From CAZSAL01 sp964604825 (lineage in GTDB: Bacteria > Elusimicrobiota > Elusimicrobia > 2-01-FULL-59-12), in the NCBI GenBank assembly GCA_964604825.1, contig CAZSAL010000043.1:1-22432 (forward strand): DNA of 22,432 nt, given 5' to 3'. Positions 8,199 through 13,925 of the stretch are shown piece by piece (position 1 is the stretch's first letter; each line of letters begins with the position of its first letter). Below the pieces are notes generated by a model that was given only the letters and a program-made list of their open reading frames with translations, ran no database searches and was not told the origin of the DNA. The translations under genes were made by a program, and so were the position numbers.

Positions 8199-8588
8199 TT
8201 ATTTCCTCCCCCCTTGAGGGGGAGGATTGAGGTGGGGGGTGTCGTTGACGCTCAACGCTTCATCAATTCGTTGTTTGACGCCGTCGATATTTTGAAAAAT
8301 ATCGTTATTCCAGAATCGCAGTACTTGATAACCTCGTTCTCGAAACCATTGATCTCGGCTTAAGTCAGTTTTTGATTCGTTATGCTGTCCGCCATCTACT
8401 TCAATAACCAATTTTTTCTCCAGACATACAAAATCTGCAATATATATTCCAAAAGAATGTTGTCGTCTAAACCGGGCACTGGATATTTGACGGAGACGAA
8501 GTTCTTGCCAGAGGCGTCGTTCCACCTCTGCCATATTGTTTCTCAATCGTCTTGCTGATGCATTTATTAGCGGTATAGTACCCCCCAT
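8199..8588 (-). CDS. DUF559 family nuclease-like protein (Vsr-related fold)
   Basis: About 129 aa. The family signature is clear: RRLRNNMAEVERRLWQELR at the start, RFRRQHSFGIYIADFVCLE, LVIEVDGGQH and GYQVLRFWNNDIFQN. The D of ADFVC and E-V-D of VIEVDGGQH form a PD-(D/E)xK-like site related to very-short-patch-repair endonucleases; activity of DUF559 proteins is mostly unproven. I prefer the ATG at 8588, five bases after GGAAGG; a TTG at 8606 in the same frame would add six residues. Both ends of the reading frame are encoded by the flanking inverted repeats; the C-terminal TPHLNPPPQGGRK is a tail often seen in this family. It is wedged between DsbA-like (stop 8625) and DoxX-like (start 8193) genes, with five bases to the latter. 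Confidence 0.85.
   Translation of the reverse strand: MGGTIPLINASARRLRNNMAEVERRLWQELRLRQISSARFRRQHSFGIYIADFVCLEKKLVIEVDGGQHNESKTDLSRDQWFRERGYQVLRFWNNDIFQNIDGVKQRIDEALSVNDTPHLNPPPQGGRK
8205..8240. repeat. Left terminal inverted repeat of the DUF559 cassette
   Basis: It contains a hairpin CCTCCCCC-CTTGA-GGGGGAGG (8205-8225) and ends inward in GGTGGGGGGT. On the minus strand it encodes the last residues of the DUF559 protein and provides GGGGGAGGA upstream of the DoxX-like ATG. Confidence 0.75.
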
Positions 8589-8615
8589 CCCAGCCTTCCC
8601 CCTCAAGGGGGGAAG
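8580..8615. repeat. Right terminal inverted repeat of the DUF559 cassette
   Basis: It is the inverted partner of 8205-8240, with hairpin CCTTCCCCC-TCAAG-GGGGGAAGG (8595-8617). On the plus strand the hairpin is followed by TTTTT (8619-8623) and so resembles a terminator in the antisense direction. On the minus strand it carries the GGAAGG ribosome site and first codons of the DUF559 gene. Confidence 0.75.
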
Positions 8616-8624
8616 GGGTTTTTG

Positions 8625-9251
8625 TCACTTCCTCAGTTCCTTGTCTACAGCGCGGGCGCCGTCGGCTTCGAATACGTTCCCAACCATGCGTTCATCTCCG
8701 AAGATAAAGGTGGGGGTGGAGTGTATGTCCAACCGTTTACCGTCTGCCATGTCCTGCAGGACCGGAGTAAGAGTAACCGGATCCTGAAAACAGGTTTTAA
8801 AATCGTTGACATTGAGATGGAGATCTTCAGCGATTGAAACGAAGGTAGTTGTGGCGTCCGGGAGCGGCGCCCAGGATGGCTGAGTCGCAAATAAGCGGTC
8901 ATGGTACTGCCAGAACTTGTTTTGCTGCTCGGCGCAGGCTGCGGCATGGGCCGCAGGCAGAGAGTTTTTATGCGCCATTGTCAGAGGGAAGTATTTAAAT
9001 ACGAAAACAACCCGGCCATTGAAGGCATCGAGAACAGTGTGGATCGTTGGTTCGACATGAGCGCAGGAGGGGCATTGAAAGTCAGAATATTCGATGATTT
9101 TGAGCCTGGCTTTTGGACTGCCAATAATGCGGCTTTGCGGCGTATCCAGGACCGCAGCGTAAGGCATCTTTTTAGCGAATACTACCACAAGGATAGGCAG
9201 AGCTGTTAAAATAATACCAGCAACAATGGATCGCTCAATTTTTTGTCGCAC
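8625..9251 (-). CDS. Membrane-anchored DsbA-like thiol-disulfide oxidoreductase
   Basis: 208 aa. One N-terminal helix (about 8-26) preceded by positive residues anchors the protein with its catalytic domain outside the cytoplasm. The thioredoxin/DsbA fold follows: IIEYSDFQCPSC with active-site C60-P-S-C63, FKYFPL, a helical insertion with HAAACAEQQNKFWQYHDRLF, and the cis-proline loop HSTPTFIFG (T179-P180). This matches the thioredoxin_4/DSBA group that oxidises or isomerises disulfides in exported proteins. The GTG start at 9251 has no strong ribosome site. The gene is the first of a minus-strand run leading through DUF559 and DoxX-like to the giant exported protein. The DoxX/MauE-like protein is its probable redox partner, and the exported proteins nearby may be substrates (inference). 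Confidence 0.88.
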   Translation of the reverse strand: MRQKIERSIVAGIILTALPILVVVFAKKMPYAAVLDTPQSRIIGSPKARLKIIEYSDFQCPSCAHVEPTIHTVLDAFNGRVVFVFKYFPLTMAHKNSLPAAHAAACAEQQNKFWQYHDRLFATQPSWAPLPDATTTFVSIAEDLHLNVNDFKTCFQDPVTLTPVLQDMADGKRLDIHSTPTFIFGDERMVGNVFEADGARAVDKELRK

Positions 9252-9306
9252 GACTATATCAAAACAAATCCTGCGCTGATAAGTAAAAGGGGATTACAAT
9301 AAATCT

Positions 9307-11034
9307 ATGGGAATGCTGCTGCGGGTGCTCATAATTGAAGACACCGACGAAAACGCATTAGCCTATGTCAATGTGCTGAGGCAGGGAGGCTACGATCCTG
9401 TCTTCGAACGCGTCGACAACAGCGCAAATATGGCTTCCGCCCTTTCCCGTCAGAACTGGGATGTAATAATCGCCCAGCATAACCTGGCGCAGTTTGACGC
9501 CACTTCGGCTCTGATGCTGGCAAAAAAACTGGAAGTCGACGTCCCATTCATCATCATTTCGGGGAGTTTCGGCGAAGACGCGGCCGTAGCCGCCATGAAA
9601 ATGGGGGCGCACGACTACATAATGAGGGACAATCTCACGCGTCTTGTCCCCGCTATCGACAGGGAGCTGCGCGAGGCCGAAGTGCGCAGGCAGAGGAAGC
9701 GCGCGGAAGAAACGCTCCAGCACCAGGCGCATTATGACTGGCTGACCGATCTGCCGAACCGGATAATGTTCCACGACCGCCTCACGCTTGCCGTGGCGCA
9801 CGCCGAAAGGCAGCGCAAGATGCTTGCCGTGCTTTTTGTGGATCTGGACCGGTTTAAAACCATCGTCGACACTCTGGGCCATGCCGTGGGAGATCAGGTG
9901 CTGCGCGGCGTGGCGGAAAGGCTTTCATCCGTGCTTTCCGACAGCGACACCCTTGCCCGGCTTGGAGGGGATGAATTCGTCGTTCTGCTGCCGGATGTGG
10001 GCCGGGCCGACCGGGCGGCTAAGCTCGCTCAGCAGATGCTGGAAGTTCTCAAGGAACCCTTCCATTTCGGCAACAATGAACTTCATATCACCACGAGCAT
10101 AGGCATAAGCCTTTATCCCTACGACGGGGAAGATGCGGATGCCCTGCTTAAAAACTCCGACACGGCGCTCTACAGGGCCAAGGAACAGGGGCGCAACAAC
10201 TATCAGCTTTACACGCCGGCCATGAACGCGCGCGCCTTCGAGAGGCTGGCGATGGAAAACAGCCTGCGCCGCGCCCTGGATAAAGAAGAATTTCTGCTGC
10301 ACTATCAGCCTATTATAGATATGGCCAGCGGACAGATTGTCGGCATGGAGGCGCTGGTGCGCTGGCAGCATCCTGATCTGGGGCTTGTCTTTCCGGCTGA
10401 ATTCATCAGCCTTGCGGAAGAAACCGGGCTGATTGTTCCTCTGGGCGAATGGGTGCTTCGCAAGGCCTGCGCCCAGAGCCAGGCCTGGCAGAAAGCAGGG
10501 CTGCCTCCGCTGATGCTTTCTGTAAATCTTTCCGCGCGCCAGTTTCAGCACCACGACCTTGTCGATATCATTTCGCGCGTCCTGAAGGAAACGGAACTTA
10601 ATCCGCGCTGTCTGGAGCTGGAAATTACCGAAACGATCGCCATGCAGAACGCCGATTACACGATCGTCCTGCTGCGGGAATTGAAAGACCGCGGAATAAA
10701 TATTTCACTGGACGATTTCGGGACGGGTTATTCTTCGTTGAGCTACCTGAAGAAATTCCCGATCAGCACGCTTAAAATCGACCAGTCGTTCGTGCGTGAC
10801 ATTGACTCGGATCCCAGTGACGCGGCGATCGCAAATGCCATTATCGTTCTGGCGCACAGTCTTAATCTTATCGTTGTGGCCGAAGGCGTGGAAACTATAG
10901 AGCAATTGAAATTCCTGAAACAAAGCCATTGTGACAAGCTGCAGGGATATCTTTTCAGCGGCCCGGTGAATGAGCCTGCGTTCGAAGCGCTTCTCCGCCA
11001 GAACCTGCAAAACCCCGTGTCAATTCCAGCTTGA
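9307..11034 (+). CDS. Receiver-GGDEF-EAL cyclic-di-GMP protein with atypical receiver
   Basis: 575 aa in three domains. The receiver (about 5-120) keeps E11/D12 and S85, but the phospho-acceptor position in WDVIIAQHNL is Q57, and the conserved Lys is R107 (DYIMRDNL), so it probably is not phosphorylated. The GGDEF domain (about 140-300) has an intact GGDEF at 220-224 and FVDLDRFK, but the usual Asn of FKxIND is V187 and the RxxD inhibitory site reads SDSD. The EAL domain (about 315-565) has all expected residues: E348 in MEALVRW, N407, E439, D469-D470 in LDDFGTGYSS, K490, and E526/E529 in AEGVE. Best reading: an active c-di-GMP phosphodiesterase with a weakened or GTP-sensing GGDEF. AAAAGGGGA lies 13 bases before the ATG. 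The receiver is expected to signal by binding partners or constitutively. Confidence 0.93.
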   Translation: MGMLLRVLIIEDTDENALAYVNVLRQGGYDPVFERVDNSANMASALSRQNWDVIIAQHNLAQFDATSALMLAKKLEVDVPFIIISGSFGEDAAVAAMKMGAHDYIMRDNLTRLVPAIDRELREAEVRRQRKRAEETLQHQAHYDWLTDLPNRIMFHDRLTLAVAHAERQRKMLAVLFVDLDRFKTIVDTLGHAVGDQVLRGVAERLSSVLSDSDTLARLGGDEFVVLLPDVGRADRAAKLAQQMLEVLKEPFHFGNNELHITTSIGISLYPYDGEDADALLKNSDTALYRAKEQGRNNYQLYTPAMNARAFERLAMENSLRRALDKEEFLLHYQPIIDMASGQIVGMEALVRWQHPDLGLVFPAEFISLAEETGLIVPLGEWVLRKACAQSQAWQKAGLPPLMLSVNLSARQFQHHDLVDIISRVLKETELNPRCLELEITETIAMQNADYTIVLLRELKDRGINISLDDFGTGYSSLSYLKKFPISTLKIDQSFVRDIDSDPSDAAIANAIIVLAHSLNLIVVAEGVETIEQLKFLKQSHCDKLQGYLFSGPVNEPAFEALLRQNLQNPVSIPA

Positions 11035-11042
11035 TTTATTCC

Positions 11043-11056
11043 TTAACACCTGTTAA
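11043..11056. promoter_or_regulatory. TTAACA-CC-TGTTAA dyad upstream of the phosphate transporter
   Basis: A perfect inverted repeat of six bases with a two-base spacer lies ten bases before the transporter ATG. It is too tight for a hairpin and could be a dimer-binding site, for example for phosphate control. A 14-base dyad may also occur by chance. Confidence 0.25.
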
Positions 11057-11065
11057 AAATCATTC

Positions 11066-12082
11066 ATGCTGAACGAAATGCTGCTGGCAATCTTTATGGC
11101 GTTTTTGTTCCTTTTTACGCTTACTAACGGCTTTATTGACGGTGGCAGCCTGGTGGCTACGGTCATAACCACTCGAATTCTGCCGCCGCTCACAGGTCTT
11201 ATTGTTGTCATTATCTGTGAAATCGTGGGGTTGTTTCTTTTAGGTCATCATGTTATTCAAACCTTTGGGCGTATCGTGATATTCCCGGAGGCAGGCCGGT
11301 CCTTATGGCTTTTGAGTGTTATTGCTGCAGGTCTTCTTGGCGCGCTGATATGGAATTTTCTGATGTGGCTGCTTTCCCTGCCGAGTTCCTCCAGCCACGC
11401 GCTGCTCGGCGGACTGCTGGGCGCGGTCATGGCGGCTTTCGGATGGCAGGGGCTTAATCACCCCCAGGTTTTCAAGGTATTTCTTTTCCTGGCAATAGTT
11501 CCGGTCTGTGGAGCTATTGCCGGTTATGTGCTGACATTGTTCACGCGCTGGATTGGCGAGCATCTGACTCCGGCTGCAGGGATTTTCTTTCGTGCGCTTC
11601 AAGTAGTTTCCCTTATAGGCGTCGCGCTCGCGCATGGTTCCAACGATGGACAAAAAAACATGGGCATGCTGTTCCTGGCGCTGACTGCGGCGGGATTGAC
11701 TGTTCATCCAGAGGCCATGCCTTTGTGGGCATACCTTTTTTGCGGCGGGGGCATCGCCCTGGGAGTTGTTTTCGGTTCGGGACGTATAATCAAGACTGTG
11801 GGACACAGGCTTTTCAAAATTGATCCGGTGGAAAGTTTTTGCGCGGAAACAGGAACGTTCGCCCTGGTCGCTGCCAGTTCGCTGGCGGGTTACCCCATGT
11901 CTACGTCGCATGTGATGTCCACGTCGATTCTTGGAGCGGGCATCGCGGTCCATCCCCGGGGTGTACGCTGGGAACTCGCAGTGGAAATGATGCTTTCCTG
12001 GCTGATCACCGTTCCTGTCGCGGCGGCGCTGGCCGCGGTTCTTGTAGAGATAATGAAGATGAATTCCCATGTGGTTTCATAA
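11066..12082 (+). CDS. pit: PiT-family inorganic phosphate transporter
   Basis: 338 aa, almost entirely hydrophobic with about nine or ten helices. Both inverted-repeat halves of the PiT family are visible. The N-terminal half has FTLTNGFIDGGSLVATVITT and LPSSSSHALLGGLLGA; the C-terminal half has ALAHGSNDGQKNMGM and YPMSTSHVMSTSILGAG. The signature Asp of each half is present (D25 and the D of GSND), but the usual Asn of GFxDxxNxxAT is S28. It imports phosphate or metal phosphate driven by H+ or Na+. The DUF47 gene overlaps its end by 14 bases, the standard pairing for this family. The ATG follows the upstream gene's stop by 31 bases and has no strong ribosome site. Confidence 0.93.
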   Translation: MLNEMLLAIFMAFLFLFTLTNGFIDGGSLVATVITTRILPPLTGLIVVIICEIVGLFLLGHHVIQTFGRIVIFPEAGRSLWLLSVIAAGLLGALIWNFLMWLLSLPSSSSHALLGGLLGAVMAAFGWQGLNHPQVFKVFLFLAIVPVCGAIAGYVLTLFTRWIGEHLTPAAGIFFRALQVVSLIGVALAHGSNDGQKNMGMLFLALTAAGLTVHPEAMPLWAYLFCGGGIALGVVFGSGRIIKTVGHRLFKIDPVESFCAETGTFALVAASSLAGYPMSTSHVMSTSILGAGIAVHPRGVRWELAVEMMLSWLITVPVAAALAAVLVEIMKMNSHVVS

Positions 12083-12668
12083 ACGTCACGACTTTCACAA
12101 GCTGTTGTTGGACCAATCACGCGCAACCGAACGCGGGCTGCAGCTTCTTTATCAGTTTCTTCAGCATCCCGGTTCCGAACTCGGAGGCCGCGTAGAAAAA
12201 GCGGAAGAAGCTGCGGATACTCTGCGGCAGGATCTTATTCGCGCCTTGAACAAATCCTTTATCACGCCGTTTGACCGCGAAGATATTTTCGATCTATCGC
12301 GCGCCATAGATGACATGATCGACTATGCAAAGTCCACGGTAGAGGAAATGGTCCTGTTTGAGGTCAAGACGGACGAACATCTTAAGAAGATGGGGGAAGC
12401 GCTTTATCAGGCGGCCCGTTATATCACAATGGCTGTGGAAGGGCTTAGAGACATGAACGGCCATCTGTCCGAAAATATCGTCAACGCAAAAAAAACAGAA
12501 AATCTTATGGAACATCTCTACCGGGAAGCTCTCGCGGATTTGTTCCGCGCCAAGGATATGGCAGCGATACTAAAATTGAGGGAGATTTACCGGCATATGA
12601 GTAATGCGGCTGATAGGGGTGACGAAGCTGCCAACATCCTCAGCGATATCCAGATGAAAAATACATAA
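12069..12668 (+). CDS. DUF47/PhoU-like phosphate transport accessory protein
   Basis: 199 aa, all-helical and acidic, beginning MWFHKRHDFHKLLLDQS. The family pattern of a PhoU-like three-helix bundle is visible, with metal-binding acidic repeats: VEKAEEAADTLRQDLI, FDREDIFDLSRAIDDMIDY, and the matching C-terminal half with KKTENLMEHLYREALADLF and LREIYRHMSNAADRGDEAANIL. DUF47 proteins are encoded with PiT transporters and are thought to control transporter activity. The 14-base overlap with the transporter gene supports translational coupling. Confidence 0.92.
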   Translation: MWFHKRHDFHKLLLDQSRATERGLQLLYQFLQHPGSELGGRVEKAEEAADTLRQDLIRALNKSFITPFDREDIFDLSRAIDDMIDYAKSTVEEMVLFEVKTDEHLKKMGEALYQAARYITMAVEGLRDMNGHLSENIVNAKKTENLMEHLYREALADLFRAKDMAAILKLREIYRHMSNAADRGDEAANILSDIQMKNT

Positions 12669-12691
12669 ATCTATGCGTTAAATCAATCAAA

Positions 12692-12720
12692 TTGACTAAC
12701 TAAGTTTTTTTTGTTATCAT
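12692..12720 (+). promoter_or_regulatory. Strong sigma70-like promoter upstream of hpnH
   Basis: TTGACT (12692-12697) and TATCAT (12715-12720) each match five of six consensus positions and are spaced by exactly 17 bases. Transcription would start near 12727, giving a leader of about 160 bases before the hpnH ATG at 12889. Confidence 0.6.
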
Positions 12721-12733
12721 AATTCAAATTGAG

Positions 12734-12772
12734 CCGCTTTTATGTCTATTCCTTGGGCATTAAAGCGGTTTT
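12734..12772 (+). terminator. Hairpin with T-run after the phosphate genes, or leader attenuator of the hopanoid operon
   Basis: CCGCTTT (12734-12740) pairs with AAAGCGG (12762-12768) and is followed by TTTT and an AT-rich stretch. The 21-base loop is large. It lies 65 bases after the DUF47 stop and so may end the phosphate operon. It also lies just downstream of the predicted hpnH promoter start, so it may attenuate that transcript. Confidence 0.4.
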
Positions 12773-12793
12773 GATTTATTTAGAGGGATTTTT

Positions 12794-12872
12794 CGTCGTC
12801 CCGGCAGGTCGTAAGCCGGGACCCATTAAGATTCTACTGATGGACCCCGGCTAACGAATCGCCGGGGAGACG
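12794..12872. repeat. Paired-hairpin inverted-repeat element, copy 1 (upstream of hpnH)
   Basis: Ends CGTCGTCCCGG and CCGGGGAGACG are imperfect inverted repeats. Two hairpins lie inside: GTCCCGGC/GCCGGGAC (12798-12805 and 12815-12822) and CCCCGGC/GCCGGGG (12845-12851 and 12861-12867). The layout matches copy 2 at 16077-16158: a hairpin at each end, a CCAT...ATGGA inner dyad and about 80 bp in total. The hpnH ribosome site follows seven bases after the element. Confidence 0.7.
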
Positions 12873-12888
12873 TCCAGCGAGGGAGATC

Positions 12889-13917
12889 ATGAGTTTATCA
12901 ATCTTGGAAAGCGTTAAAGTCGGCGCCTACGTGATGAAGCACCGGATCAAGGGAACAAAGCGGTATCCGCTGGTCCTCATGCTTGAGCCGTTATTCCAAT
13001 GTAATCTGGGATGCGTCGGCTGCGGGAAGATTCAGTATCCGCCGGAGGCACTAAGCAAGCGGCTTTCTGTTGAGGAATGCATCCTGGCGGTCGAAGAGTG
13101 CGGGGCGCCGGTCGTATGCATTGCGGGCGGCGAGCCCTTGATCCATGTCGATATGCCGAGGATTGTCGCGGAATTGGTCAAGCGAAAAAAGTTAACCTAT
13201 CTTTGTACCAACGCAATCCTTTTAAGCCGCCGTCTGGCTGAATTTAATCCTTCGCCATATATGGCCTTTAATATTCACATTGACGGCACGGAAAAACGCC
13301 ACGATGCTTCGGTTAACAGGCCCGGCACCTTTGCGTCCGCTGTAGGGGCGATTAAATTGGCCAAGTCCCGTGGGTTCCGGGTTACCACCAACACCACTAT
13401 TTTTGAGGGGGAAAAGCCCGAAGAATTCCACGAGCTTTTTGATTTTCTTATGAACATTGGCGTAGACAGCATGTCGATTTCCCCGGGTTACGCCTATCAG
13501 AAAGCGCCGGATCAGGAACATTTCCTGCGGCGAGAGCGCAGCCGGGAGCTGTTCCGCCAGATCCTTGGCCGTGACGGAAAAATTGATCCGGCGCGCCGCA
13601 AGCGCTGGCATTTTAATCATTCCTCCTTCTTCCTCGATTTTCTGACGGGCGCAAAAAACTATCAGTGCACTCCGTGGGGAAGCCCTTCGCGCAACATCTT
13701 CGGCTGGCAGAGGCCCTGCTACCTGATGTCTGACGGGTACGCAAAAACCTTCCGCGAACTGATTGAAACCACGGAATGGGACCGTTACGGCACGGGGAAA
13801 GATCCCCGCTGCGCGAACTGCATGGCCCATTGCGGGTACGAACCTTCGGCAGTACTGGATGCGACATCCGGTCCCGCCGGCATGTGGCAGTCTCTTATAG
13901 GGGCGTTGAAGGCATAA
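12889..13917 (+). CDS. hpnH: Adenosyl-hopene transferase HpnH (radical SAM)
   Basis: 342 aa. The radical SAM CX3CX2C cluster is C38-C42-C45 (QCNLGCVGC), followed by the GGEP motif at 80-83 and a TIM-barrel-like body (YLCTNAILL, FNIHIDGTEKRHD, GYAYQKAPDQ). Extra cysteines lie at 260, 277, 308, 311 and 315 (CANCMAHCGYEPSA), as in HpnH/SPASM-like tails. HpnH joins the 5'-deoxyadenosyl radical from SAM to hopene, giving adenosylhopane, the first step to extended C35 hopanoids. AGGGAG lies just before the ATG. The cyclase gene follows after eight bases and hpnA/hpnG complete the cluster, which strongly supports the call. Confidence 0.95.
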   Translation: MSLSILESVKVGAYVMKHRIKGTKRYPLVLMLEPLFQCNLGCVGCGKIQYPPEALSKRLSVEECILAVEECGAPVVCIAGGEPLIHVDMPRIVAELVKRKKLTYLCTNAILLSRRLAEFNPSPYMAFNIHIDGTEKRHDASVNRPGTFASAVGAIKLAKSRGFRVTTNTTIFEGEKPEEFHELFDFLMNIGVDSMSISPGYAYQKAPDQEHFLRRERSRELFRQILGRDGKIDPARRKRWHFNHSSFFLDFLTGAKNYQCTPWGSPSRNIFGWQRPCYLMSDGYAKTFRELIETTEWDRYGTGKDPRCANCMAHCGYEPSAVLDATSGPAGMWQSLIGALKA

Positions 13918-13925
13918 AAAATATT

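Larger units (their letters stand above)
8205..8615. mobile_element. DUF559 cassette bounded by 36-bp inverted repeats
   Basis: The segment starts and ends with related inverted repeats (8205-8240 and 8580-8615; 30 of 36 positions match, with a 17-base perfect core) and contains only the DUF559 gene. It lies between two genes that belong together functionally. I see no transposase and no clear target-site duplication, so active mobility is not shown; the structure suggests a small non-autonomous cassette. Confidence 0.55.

Noticed and set aside
9925..10554. 209-codon minus-strand open frame opposite the GGDEF-EAL gene
   Set aside because: Antisense shadow of a strongly supported gene.
11303..12070. 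255-codon minus-strand open frame opposite the phosphate transporter
   Set aside because: Antisense to a clear PiT gene; composition (many His, Arg, Gln) is that of a complement frame, with no domain.
928..12872. CRISPR-like or tRNA/rRNA features
   Set aside because: The palindromic repeats are few, different in sequence and not regularly spaced with unique spacers; no tRNA cloverleaf or rRNA signature was recognised anywhere in the window.
13776..13925. Extended N-terminus of the cyclase reading frame
   Set aside because: These 50 codons overlap the end of hpnH in another frame and have no similarity to cyclase N-termini; the ATG at 13926 fits the operon spacing.
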